Shown here piece by piece: positions 25,627 through 33,662 of a stretch of DNA of 64,000 nucleotides. Made by a program: the position numbers and the translations under genes. The stretch's first letter is position 1. Each line of letters opens with the position of its first letter. Source of the DNA: Natrinema marinum. GTDB lineage: Archaea > Halobacteriota > Halobacteria > Halobacteriales > Natrialbaceae. The DNA lies in contig NZ_CP100763.1 of assembly GCF_024296685.1 (NCBI RefSeq), forward strand, positions 3,162,001 to 3,226,000, written 5' to 3'. A model generated the notes under the pieces. It saw only the letters and a program-made list of their open reading frames with translations. It was not told where the DNA came from and did not search any database.

Positions 25627-27337
25627 CCGCGAGGACGAACGTAGTGAGTCCTCGAAGAAGCGAGCGGGTGCGAAGCGACACGCGAGCCGCGAGGCCTCGC
25701 TGCGCTCGGCCTCGGATCGAGCGAGCGGGGAGCGAAGCGACCCGCGAGGGAGCGACGACGAACGTCGCTTCCCCCGCGTCCCCGACTCGGACGACGATGA
25801 CGACGCCGTCATCGTGCCGGACGCCGGCGCTGGCGCGTCCCGTTCTCGCGAGGGGACGGATCACGCTCGAGAGGGTGCAATCGCGACGGACGGCGGCGCT
25901 TCCGACGGCGACAGCTGCTCGCCCGATACCTGTACCTGCGGCGAGAAGACCCGAGAGACGACGACGGACCAGCCGGTCGCCACCGACGGTGCCGGCGTCG
26001 CCAACGTCGACGAGATGGGCGAACTCGGCGACCTCGAGTTCACCGAGCCCGCCGAGAACGCCAGTCAGGACGTCTACGACGACGCGCCCGACACCCGCGT
26101 CGGGATTCCCGAGGGCGTCGATCTGGACACGCCGGAGTACTCGATCCGGTCGCAGATGAACGACATCGAGACGCCGGACGAGAAGACCTGGTTCATGGAA
26201 CTGGACGAGGCCGTCATCGACGCCGGCCGCTGTATCCAGTGTGGGACCTGTGTCGCCGCCTGCCCGTCGGACTCGATCGGCGTCGGCGACGACGGCCTGC
26301 CGGAACTGGTCAAGATGTGCACCGGCTGTTCGCTCTGTTGGGACTTCTGTCCCCGCGGCGGGCTCCGGTACGAGCGCCAGTGGAAGATCACCGGCGGCGA
26401 GGACAACGTCAAGGGTGCGGGCGACCCGATCACGGAGTTCTCCGCGAAGGTCGACGACGACTGGACCGACGGGGCCCAGGACGGCGGCGTCGTCACCGGC
26501 GTCCTCGCGACCCTACTCGAGGAAGGCGAGATCGACGGCGCGCTCGTCGCCACCGAGAGCGAGGACGAACCCTGGAAGGCCGAGAGCTTCCTCGCGACGA
26601 CGACCGAGGAACTCATCGCAAACGCCGGCACGGTCTACAATCAGACCCTCGCGCTGGGGAACCTCGATCTCGAACAGTGGGAGCACAAGCTCCCCGACAA
26701 GGACTGGGCGGACCTCTCGTTGGCGATCGTCGGCACCCCCTGTGAGATCGAAGGTATCCGCGCTCTCCAGGACTTCGAGTGGGACTACCAGGCCCAGAAC
26801 GAGGGCATTCGCGCGGTCGACTACACGATCGCGCTGATGTGCACCAAGAACTTCAACTACTACAGCCTCATGGGCGAGCAGTTGGAGGAAAAACGCGACA
26901 TCTCGCCCGACGAGATCGGCAAGATGGACGTCCTCCACGGCAAGATGATGGTCTACGGCCACGACGGCGAGATGATTCTTGAGGAGGACATCGAGAACTT
27001 CCACGACGCCGCGCTCAAAGGCTGTGACGAGTGTGCCGACTTCACCGGCTTCTGTTCGGACATCACCGTCGGCTCCGTCGGCTCTTCCGACGAGTACTCG
27101 AGCGTCATCATCCGCACCGAGCAGGGGATGAAGGCGTGGGAGCTGACCGAGCCGAAACTCGACTACCACGATCTCGAGGACAAGTCGGCGGTCGGCAAGC
27201 TTCAGGGCTGGGACAAGAAGAAGGCCTTCGAAAGTCTCGAGCGGCCCTTCGACCCCGATGCGCCGCGGTTCATCGACTACACCGACCACGCCGAGAACTA
27301 CGGCACGGCGCTGAATCCCCACGATCAGGGGCACTAA
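25616..27337 (+). CDS. Ferredoxin/FrhB-like F420-type oxidoreductase subunit
   Basis: A 573-aa iron-sulfur protein. Residues 1-165 are acidic and Ser/Arg-rich, including a palindromic low-complexity insert (about 4-55) and a CSPDTCTCG motif. Residues about 200-255 hold two 4Fe-4S motifs: C206, C209, C212, C216 (CIQCGTCVAACP) and CTGCSLCWDFCP. From about 285 the FrhB/FpoF domain follows: VVTGVLATLLEEGEIDGALV, VGTPCEIEGIRAL, MCTKNFNYYSL and GCDECADFTGFCSDITVGSV. FrhB-type domains bind FAD and oxidise F420H2. Overlap with the nitrite/sulfite reductase gene suggests it feeds electrons to that enzyme. The start at 25616 is the first ATG consistent with coupling. Confidence 0.85.
   Translation: MGTDREDERSESSKKRAGAKRHASREASLRSASDRASGERSDPRGSDDERRFPRVPDSDDDDDAVIVPDAGAGASRSREGTDHAREGAIATDGGASDGDSCSPDTCTCGEKTRETTTDQPVATDGAGVANVDEMGELGDLEFTEPAENASQDVYDDAPDTRVGIPEGVDLDTPEYSIRSQMNDIETPDEKTWFMELDEAVIDAGRCIQCGTCVAACPSDSIGVGDDGLPELVKMCTGCSLCWDFCPRGGLRYERQWKITGGEDNVKGAGDPITEFSAKVDDDWTDGAQDGGVVTGVLATLLEEGEIDGALVATESEDEPWKAESFLATTTEELIANAGTVYNQTLALGNLDLEQWEHKLPDKDWADLSLAIVGTPCEIEGIRALQDFEWDYQAQNEGIRAVDYTIALMCTKNFNYYSLMGEQLEEKRDISPDEIGKMDVLHGKMMVYGHDGEMILEEDIENFHDAALKGCDECADFTGFCSDITVGSVGSSDEYSSVIIRTEQGMKAWELTEPKLDYHDLEDKSAVGKLQGWDKKKAFESLERPFDPDAPRFIDYTDHAENYGTALNPHDQGH
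25625..25775 (+). repeat. Palindromic low-complexity insert in the FrhB-like gene
   Basis: A run of near-repeats around GCGAGCGGGGAGCGAAGCGA with several inverted repeats, for example GAGGAC/GTCCTC (arms at about 25631 and 25648) and GCGACG/CGTCGC at the end. It translates to an Arg/Ser/Glu-rich stretch (SSKKRAGAKRHASREASLRS) without counterpart in FrhB-type proteins, so it looks like a repetitive element carried in frame. Confidence 0.5.
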
Positions 27338-27381
27338 GGTCGAATCGTTTCCCGATTTTTCGTCGCTCGTTTCGTCACGAC

Positions 27382-28341
27382 TCAGATCACGATCCCGGAC
27401 TGTAAGATCGCGATCAGGACGGTCAGCGCCGGGATCGCCAGCAGCGTCGTCAGGAAGACGCACGTCGAGACGTACTCCGAGACGAGCACGCCCTCGGTTC
27501 GGGCGCTGCCGGCGAACTCGATGACCAGAATCAGCGGCGTCACGGCAGCGGGCATCGCCGTCTCGAGGACGAAGACGCGCGCGACGGTCGCGTTCTCGAA
27601 GCCGACGAGGAGGGCGACCCCGAGACCGACGGCGGGGGCGACGGCCATCTTGAGCGCGGTCGCGGGCCAGGCCCGCGAGACGGCGGTTGCGGTGTTCGAA
27701 CGCGCGAGCTGGATCCCGAGGATGAGCAGCATGAGCGGGATCGAGGCGTCGCCGACGAGTTGGAGCGTCTCCATCGCCGCCGTGTCAGCGGGCGGGACGA
27801 TATCCAGCGCACGCGCGCCCAGCGCGGCGACGACGGCGTATACGAGCGGGATGTAGAACACCCGCCGGACGCCCTCGAGGCCGGCGGAACCGCTGCTCCG
27901 GGAGGCGACGTAGACGCCGACGGTGTACATCAGCACGGACTGGACCGAGAGAAAGAGCACGGCCGTCTGACGGCCGACCGCGCCGAACGCGAAGTCCGAG
28001 ACGGGAATGCCGAGGTTCCCCGAGTTGGTAAAGATCGCGACCAGCACGAGGGCGCTCAGCGCCGGTTCTTCCTCGCCGACGGCGCGCCCGACGAGTTCGG
28101 CGATCACCCACATCGCGGCCGTGAAGACGCCGATCCCGACTGCGACCCGCAGCAGCGTCGACGCCTCGAGCCTCGTCGTCGCGAGGCTGTGAAACACCAG
28201 CGCGGGAGCTAACACGTAGACGACGGCCGTGTTCAGCGGCTCCGGATCGATCTCTCTGACGGTGGCCAGCACGTAGCCCACGGCCGCGATGGCGACGATC
28301 GGCCCGACCGCGGAGGCGAAGATCGCGAGGAGGTCGGTCAT
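27382..28341 (-). CDS. AEC (auxin efflux carrier) family transporter
   Basis: A 319-aa integral membrane protein with about ten hydrophobic helices in two halves, as in the AEC/bile-acid-sodium-symporter-like fold. Visible family features are NTAVVYVLAPALVFHSLATT near the N-terminus, ALVLVAIFTNSGNLGIPVSD (the conserved N-x-G-N-x-G-I-P loop) and PLMLLILGIQLARSN ahead of the second half, with ETAMPAAVTPLILVIEF matching the second conserved loop. Substrates in this family range from malate to aromatic acids; none can be assigned here. It is convergent with the FrhB-like gene. Confidence 0.85.
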   Translation of the reverse strand: MTDLLAIFASAVGPIVAIAAVGYVLATVREIDPEPLNTAVVYVLAPALVFHSLATTRLEASTLLRVAVGIGVFTAAMWVIAELVGRAVGEEEPALSALVLVAIFTNSGNLGIPVSDFAFGAVGRQTAVLFLSVQSVLMYTVGVYVASRSSGSAGLEGVRRVFYIPLVYAVVAALGARALDIVPPADTAAMETLQLVGDASIPLMLLILGIQLARSNTATAVSRAWPATALKMAVAPAVGLGVALLVGFENATVARVFVLETAMPAAVTPLILVIEFAGSARTEGVLVSEYVSTCVFLTTLLAIPALTVLIAILQSGIVI

Positions 28342-28593
28342 CGGTCAGCGCTCGCCCCGCACCCGCGCGTTCGGCTCGAGGCGCTCGGCTGCCCCCGACC
28401 GGTCGTGTCCTGCATTACGGGGTCAGCTACTCCTCGTGCTCCCTATGGGGCTTACGATGCCGTCGCCGGAATCTGCTACTCGATTCCCGTCGCCGCTCGC
28501 CGTTTAAGTAGCTCTGGTCACAAGGTGTAGATACGACGGGAGGCTGGCCGTTCTCGCGGTGGAACTACCCGAGTAGCCTGGGGCTTCGGCGCG

Positions 28594-28600
28594 TTTATTC
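28594..28600 (+). promoter_or_regulatory. TATA box of the acetyltransferase gene
   Basis: TTTATTC lies 23-29 nt ahead of the ATG at 28623, fitting a leaderless transcript. Confidence 0.45.
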
Positions 28601-28622
28601 GGCGTGCACGGAACGTCTGCGT

Positions 28623-29228
28623 ATGGGAGCCGACGCCCGAATCCGGGTCGCGACGCCGGCGGACGCGGCCGCCGTCCGCGACATCTACGCCCCGTTTTGT
28701 GAATCGACAGCGGTCACCTTCGAGGAAACCGCGCCCACCGAGGCCGAAATAGCCGGCCGGATCGAATCGACCCTCGAGACGCATCCCTGGCTCGTCTGCG
28801 AAACCGATACGGAGGTCGTCGGCTACGCCTACGCGGGGCCGCTGCGAACGCGCCGCGCCTACGAGTGGGTCGTCGAACTATCGATCTATCTCGCCGAGTC
28901 GATCCGCCGCTCGGGCGTCGGCCGGGCGCTGTACGAGTCGCTGTTCGCCGTCCTCGAGCGTCAGGGGATCCGCGACGCCTACGCCGTGACGACGGTTCCC
29001 AACCCCGGGACCGAGCGGTTCCACGAGTCCGTAGGGTTCGAGCGTGTGGTCGACTTTCCGGCGATCGGCTACGCGGACGGTGAGTGGCGAGACGTGGCCT
29101 GGTGGCGGCGGCCGCTGGCTGAGAAGCCAGACGAGCCCGACCGTCCGCGTCCGTTTCCTGCGGTCCGCGAGGACGAGGACTGCGAATCGCTCGTCCGGTC
29201 GGGCGAGTCGTCCCTCGGCCGGCCCTGA
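28623..29228 (+). CDS. GNAT N-acetyltransferase, phosphinothricin-acetyltransferase-like
   Basis: A 201-aa acetyl-CoA-dependent transferase. Family landmarks are IRVATPADAAAVRDIYAPFC at the start, AVTFEETAPTEAEIAGRIES, VGYAYAGPLRTRRAYEWVVE, the acetyl-CoA loop RRSGVGRALYESLF and NPGTERFHESVGFERV. It resembles Pat/Bar-like enzymes that acetylate the amino group of methionine derivatives such as methionine sulfoximine. The C-terminal 30 residues are an acidic tail not needed for the fold. No operon partner. Confidence 0.85.
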   Translation: MGADARIRVATPADAAAVRDIYAPFCESTAVTFEETAPTEAEIAGRIESTLETHPWLVCETDTEVVGYAYAGPLRTRRAYEWVVELSIYLAESIRRSGVGRALYESLFAVLERQGIRDAYAVTTVPNPGTERFHESVGFERVVDFPAIGYADGEWRDVAWWRRPLAEKPDEPDRPRPFPAVREDEDCESLVRSGESSLGRP

Positions 29229-29287
29229 ACGGATCGCGACCGCCACAGACCGAAGCCGCTTTCTTCGACCACCGACTGGTATCTCGC

Positions 29288-29953
29288 ATGAATCCTTCGA
29301 GCTGGCGAACCTACCTCGTCACGCAGGCGTCGCTCTCGGGCGACCGATCGACGCTCGAGATCGTTCGGGCGGCTATCGACGGCGGCGTCGACGCCGTCCA
29401 GTTGCGCGAGAAAGACTCGAGCGCCCGGTCGCGGTACGAACTCGGACACGAACTGCGCGAGCTGACGGCTGAGGCGGGCGTCGACCTCATCGTCAACGAT
29501 CGGATCGACATCGCACAGGCGATCGACGCCGACGGCGTCCACGTCGGCCAGTCGGACCTGCCCGTCGCTGTGGCTCGGGACCTGCTCGGAGCCGACGCGA
29601 TCGTGGGCTGTTCGACCGCGACGGTCGCCAAAGCCCGGGAGGCGGAAGCCGAGGGCGCGGACTACCTCGGCGTCGGCGCGGTCTACGGCACCTCCTCGAA
29701 GGACGTGGCCGACGGCAAGGACGGAGTCGGGCCGGAGCGGATCGCCGCGATCGCCGACGCCGTCTCGATCCCGATCGTCGGCATCGGCGGTATCACGGCT
29801 GACAACGCCGGGCCGGTCGCCGAGGCCGGCGCGGCCGGCGTGGCCGTCATCAGCGAGATCACGGGAGCCCCGGACCCGCGATCCGCGACGGAGGCGCTCG
29901 CGGCGGCTGTCGAAACCCCGAAGGCCATCGATCACGGAGGGGCAGACGAATGA
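29288..29953 (+). CDS. thiE: Thiamine-phosphate synthase
   Basis: The 221-aa TIM-barrel enzyme joins hydroxymethylpyrimidine pyrophosphate and thiazole phosphate to thiamine phosphate. Motifs: GGVDAVQLREKDSSARSRYE, VDLIVNDRIDIAQAIDADGV, HVGQSDLPVAVARDLLGAD, GCSTATVAKAREAEAEGADY, GVGAVYGTSSKDVADGKDG and PIVGIGGITADNAG, all typical of ThiE and with the pyrophosphate loop present. It overlaps thiM by 4 nt, forming a salvage operon. Confidence 0.96.
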   Translation: MNPSSWRTYLVTQASLSGDRSTLEIVRAAIDGGVDAVQLREKDSSARSRYELGHELRELTAEAGVDLIVNDRIDIAQAIDADGVHVGQSDLPVAVARDLLGADAIVGCSTATVAKAREAEAEGADYLGVGAVYGTSSKDVADGKDGVGPERIAAIADAVSIPIVGIGGITADNAGPVAEAGAAGVAVISEITGAPDPRSATEALAAAVETPKAIDHGGADE

Positions 29954-30780
29954 GTGTCACTGACATCGCCGCCGCGGACCTCGCGGACTCGGTCCGCGCA
30001 GTTCGGGAGACGGAGCCGCTCGTCCAGCATCTGACCAACACGGTGACGATCAACGACGTGGCGAACCTGACCCTCCACTGGGGCGGGCTGCCCGTGATGG
30101 CCGACTCCTTCGGCGACGCCGGCGAGATGGCCGACCTCGCGCGCGCGGTGCTGATCAACATCGGCCAGGTGCCCGACGGCCGCGTCGAGGCCATGCACGA
30201 AGCCGGCCGGAAAGCAAACGAACGGGGGATTCCGGTCGTCCTCGACCCCGTCGGCGTCGGCTCGACGCCCTCGCGGCAAGCGGTCGCCGAGAGCCTCCTC
30301 TCTGAGATCGACTTCACCGTCATCAAGGGCAACTACGGCGAGATCAGCGCACTCGCGGGCCTCGAGGCCGAGGTCAAGGGCGTCGAATCCGTCGGCGACT
30401 ACGAGGAGATCGAGCGGACCGCCCGCTCGCTGGCCGACTCGACCGACACGGTCGTCGTCGCCTCGGGCGTCGACGACATCGTCGCGGACGCGGACGGCGC
30501 GGTCGAACTGGCCGCCGGCCACGAGATGCTCGGCGAGGTCGTCGGCACCGGCTGCATGCTCGGTGCAACCGTCGCCACCTTCTGTGGTGCACTCGAGGAC
30601 ACCCACGCCGCGGCCGTCCACGGCACGCTCGCGTTCGGGATCGCCGGCGAGCGCGCGGCCGACCTCGAGTACGCGGGGCCGGGCAGCTACCGGACGAACT
30701 TCCGCGACGCCGTCTACGGCCTGACCGGCGACGCAGCCGCCGCTCTCGATCTTGCAGACCGCGCCGAACAGGTCCTCTGA
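29950..30780 (+). CDS. thiM: Hydroxyethylthiazole kinase
   Basis: The 276-aa ribokinase-fold enzyme phosphorylates 4-methyl-5-(2-hydroxyethyl)thiazole, giving the thiazole phosphate used by ThiE. Motifs: VQHLTNTVTINDVANLTLHW, GGLPVMADSFGDAGEMADLA, VVLDPVGVGSTPSRQAVAES, VIKGNYGEISALAG and GEVVGTGCMLGATVATFCGA with the catalytic Cys/Gly region. It overlaps thiE by 4 nt. The pair serves thiazole salvage, not de novo thiazole synthesis. Confidence 0.96.
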   Translation: MSVTDIAAADLADSVRAVRETEPLVQHLTNTVTINDVANLTLHWGGLPVMADSFGDAGEMADLARAVLINIGQVPDGRVEAMHEAGRKANERGIPVVLDPVGVGSTPSRQAVAESLLSEIDFTVIKGNYGEISALAGLEAEVKGVESVGDYEEIERTARSLADSTDTVVVASGVDDIVADADGAVELAAGHEMLGEVVGTGCMLGATVATFCGALEDTHAAAVHGTLAFGIAGERAADLEYAGPGSYRTNFRDAVYGLTGDAAAALDLADRAEQVL

Positions 30781-30873
30781 GTGGGGCCGATCGGAACCCA
30801 TCACGATTCCTGAGATTCCCGTCGGTCGGAACGGATTGAAACCGTTTTCATCCCCCGGAACGAACTGTGAGCT

Positions 30874-31146
30874 ATGGCTCGAGACGAACTCGAAAACGCG
30901 GCCGAGTCGATCGAACAGGCGGCCGACGCCGCGTCCGACGAGGAGGCACAGGAGCGACTCCAGAATCAGGCAGCGAAGTTCGCGGACTACGCCGACGCCG
31001 ACCGCGGGCCGGACCACGGTCAGCTCGCGCGCCACGAACACATCCTGAACGACATCGCCGACGACGAAGGCGGCGACGTGGAATCGAACCTCGAGGACGC
31101 GCTCGAGTCGATCAGCGCGTTCCGGTCGACGGTCGAGGGTGTTTAG
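30874..31146 (+). CDS. Small acidic helical haloarchaeal protein
   Basis: A 90-aa protein of alpha-helical, highly charged composition (LENAAESIEQAADAASDEEA, RLQNQAAKFADYADADRGPD, LARHEHILNDIADDEGGDVE). It resembles a conserved haloarchaeal family of unknown function (DUF7553-like). TTTTCATCCCC 25-30 nt ahead is a poor TATA match. No function can be given. Confidence 0.6.
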   Translation: MARDELENAAESIEQAADAASDEEAQERLQNQAAKFADYADADRGPDHGQLARHEHILNDIADDEGGDVESNLEDALESISAFRSTVEGV

Positions 31147-31526
31147 CGGTTCGGCGTCGAGGATCGAGGACGGGACGAGTATTTTTCAGCGGCTCGAGGA
31201 GTATCGATTCGACGTTGTTACGTGGCCTGCGAAAGCGTCTGTGAGTGAGCGATCGCGACGCGTCGCCTCGAGATCGAAGAATCGGGGTCAGAGTCCGTTA
31301 TCGTGGCAACACCGGACCTCCTCGTCCTCCCCAGCCGACTCGTTCGTTCGCGTTGCTCACTCACTCGTCCCTCGCGCAGTATCACTGGTCGCCCTCGCTT
31401 TCGCTCGGCCGACCACCAGCGCACGCCACCGTGGCCAGTTGATCGATCAGGAACGAGGCAGAGGACGCCGCACCACTTTCCATAGACTGCGGCGCGTTCT
31501 TCCCACGAAACGGCTGACCGTCTCGC
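31147..31526. other. Intergenic region with a dispersed-repeat copy
   Basis: 380 nt between an acidic-protein gene and the convergent ferritin-like gene. No gene is supported. The segment 31300-31433 resembles the repeat found twice near 50115 and 50620 and is listed separately. Confidence 0.5.
31300..31433 (+). repeat. Dispersed repeat, copy 1 (diverged)
   Basis: It begins TATCGTGG and contains TCCTCCCCAGCCGACTCG, then CACTCGTCCCTCGCGCAGTA, and ends near CAGCGCACGCCACCG. The same blocks in the same order occur in the copy at 50620-50802 (for example CTCATCCCTCGCACGTAGT and CAGCGTGCGCCACCGG). The middle is diverged. No coding function is visible. Confidence 0.5.
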
Positions 31527-32162
31527 TCAACAGACGGGTTTCGGGTTCGCGCCCATTCCCTCGAGCGTCTCGACGTACTCGTCGTAGGCGGCCTGAATCG
31601 CGCCCGTCGCGGCCTCTTCGGCGCGCTCCCAGTCCTCGTCGGTCTCGCAAACGTCCTCGAGCAACTCTGTAGCGCGCTCGAGTTGGTCGTCCAGTTCCTC
31701 GCCGAAGCCGCGGAACAGGCTGGCGGTCTGGGGGTCGGCGTCGCCGACGAAGTAGCCGACGACCTGGTCTTTCGAGCGCTTGCTCGCGAGAATGCGGCCG
31801 ACGAACGCGCCGACGCGTTCGACCGTCTCCTCGCGGTCCCGGAGGTACTCGTGGAGGTTCGGGACTTCCTCGGGTTCGTACTCGTCGTCGGCGAGTTTGC
31901 CGTCGACGGTCTCGTAGTGGTCTCGTTCCTCCTCGGCCGTGGCCTCGAAGGCCGCGCGGGCCTCGTCGTCGGCTTCGTCGTCGGCCCACTCGAGGAAGGT
32001 TTGCCAGGCGGCGTACTCGGCGTCGGCGGTCGCCTCGAGGACGGGTTCGGTGTCGATGTCGCCGCCGGTGTCTGCGTACAGCGACTTCGAGGAGCCGAGT
32101 CGCGAGAGTGCGGTCTGGTTTGCCTCGCTGACGGTCTCGACGAACGTGTCCGGATCGGTCAT
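31527..32162 (-). CDS. Rubrerythrin/ferritin-like protein
   Basis: A 211-aa all-helical protein. The E-x(n)-E-x2-H pattern of ferritin-like domains is visible in TADAEYAAWQTFLEWADDEA and FEATAEEERDHYETVDG, with a second helical pair later (GFGEELDDQLERATELLEDV, AATGAIQAAYDEYVETLEGM). Members of this superfamily bind di-iron centres and handle peroxide or store iron; iron binding here is not certain because the second E-x2-H is not obvious. It is preceded by a free-standing start and ends near the repeat region. Confidence 0.7.
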   Translation of the reverse strand: MTDPDTFVETVSEANQTALSRLGSSKSLYADTGGDIDTEPVLEATADAEYAAWQTFLEWADDEADDEARAAFEATAEEERDHYETVDGKLADDEYEPEEVPNLHEYLRDREETVERVGAFVGRILASKRSKDQVVGYFVGDADPQTASLFRGFGEELDDQLERATELLEDVCETDEDWERAEEAATGAIQAAYDEYVETLEGMGANPKPVC

Positions 32163-32324
32163 GGCGAGACCTTCGGGAGGGCTCGAGTTATGTCTATCGT
32201 GACGGCGGCAGCCGAGACGACCAGCCGCGCCCGCGGTGGCGGGCGATAGGCGGCGGCTACGGTTCGCGAGTGAACCCCCAACCGCGGCATAACAATATCG
32301 ATCACCGGACTGTCATCGATCGGA

Positions 32325-33557
32325 ATGAAACGACGAGCGTATCTCGTGACGGCCGCCGCGGCGACCCTCGGCGGCTGCGCCGCCCTGAGCGATTCGAGTG
32401 CGTCCGACGAGACTCCCGACGACGGCGACGACGGGAACACCACCCAGACGGACGCCCCGCAGGAGACGATCGACGAGGAGGCCGGCTCGTTCGACCGATT
32501 CGACGACCTCTCGATGTGGGAAGTGATGGAAGGCTCGCTGGAACTCGACACCGACCGGGCGTACGTCGGCGACCAGTCCGGCCGCATGGAAGCGACCGAA
32601 GCCGAGACGCGGGTGATGATCAAACGGCGCTTCGACACGCCGCGGGACCTCTCGAACGAGTTCCCCGCGCTGGCACTGGCGTCGGAGCAGGACATCGCCC
32701 CGTTCGTGCAGCTCACCGACACCGGCGGGAATCGGCTCCTCCTCCAGACCGATGTCCCGCCGGGGCTACCGCTGCTTCACCACAATCCGAGCGTCGCCCG
32801 TACCGACGGCGACCCGGACCTGAGTGCAATCAAACACGTCAAAATCTCGGCGTGGGCCGGCGAGGGTGACCCGGCGACAGTCTGGTGTGACGACCTCTAC
32901 TTCGTCTCCCGACCGGAGACGGGGAAGGTCCTCATCCAGTTCGGCGACGGCACCGAGACCGCCTACACGCGGGCCCGTTCGACGCTGTCCGACCACGGCT
33001 TTCCCGCGACGGCGTTCGTCCCGACGAACTACGTCGGCCGCGAGGGCTACCTCAGCAGCGACCAGTTAGGGACCCTCTCGAGCGAGGGCTGGACGATCGG
33101 CAGTCAGGGCCAGTCGGGCAGCGGCCTCGTCGGGAAAAGCGAGTCCGAGCAACAACGTGAGATTCGGGGCGCGATCGACTGGCTCGAGCGCAACGGGTTC
33201 GAAGACGGCGCGAGCTACTTTGCCTATCCGCTCAACCGGTACGACGAGACGGCGATGACCCTCGTCGACGAACACCACGAGCTGGGCTTCGTCGGTGGCT
33301 ACGCCGGTCACGCCGACCTGCTGAATCCGGCGCTCGCACCGCGTGCGGTCGGGCCGTCGGCCGACGAGGCAAAGCAACTGATCGACCGGACGGCGCAGTT
33401 CCGGACGATCACGACCCTCTCCTATCCGGAGCTCTCCGGCGAGACGGCCGCGGCGTTCGAGGAGACGATGTCGTACCTCGCGGACGCCGCATCGGCCGGC
33501 GATCTCGAGGTCGTCGGCCCGGACGAGGTCGCGTCGAATCACGTCTACGAGCCGTAG
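32325..33557 (+). CDS. Tat lipoprotein with a degenerate polysaccharide-deacetylase (NodB-like) domain
   Basis: A 410-aa exported lipoprotein. It starts MKRRAYLVTAAAATLGGC with twin Arg and a lipobox Cys at 18, followed by an acidic linker. Residues about 50-195 form a carbohydrate-binding-like beta domain (FDDLSMWEVMEGSLELDTDR). Residues about 205-400 follow the NodB fold order: VLIQFGDGTETAYTRARSTL, FPATAFVPTNYVG, YLSSDQLGTLSSEGWTIGSQ, SYFAYPLNRYDETAMTLVDE. Active deacetylases have a DD (or FDDG) pair and H-x3-H on the metal; here these positions read FGDG and GSQGQSGSG. It may therefore bind surface polysaccharide without cleaving it, or have changed chemistry. Confidence 0.7.
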   Translation: MKRRAYLVTAAAATLGGCAALSDSSASDETPDDGDDGNTTQTDAPQETIDEEAGSFDRFDDLSMWEVMEGSLELDTDRAYVGDQSGRMEATEAETRVMIKRRFDTPRDLSNEFPALALASEQDIAPFVQLTDTGGNRLLLQTDVPPGLPLLHHNPSVARTDGDPDLSAIKHVKISAWAGEGDPATVWCDDLYFVSRPETGKVLIQFGDGTETAYTRARSTLSDHGFPATAFVPTNYVGREGYLSSDQLGTLSSEGWTIGSQGQSGSGLVGKSESEQQREIRGAIDWLERNGFEDGASYFAYPLNRYDETAMTLVDEHHELGFVGGYAGHADLLNPALAPRAVGPSADEAKQLIDRTAQFRTITTLSYPELSGETAAAFEETMSYLADAASAGDLEVVGPDEVASNHVYEP

Positions 33558-33662
33558 TCGGTCAGAAGACATCGAGTCCCCGTCGCGTTGCTGGCGCTCT
33601 TTTTGCAGGGACGACGACAACGGATGCGATAAAATTGCTCGGTCGGTCGTACGCTGTGCCGT

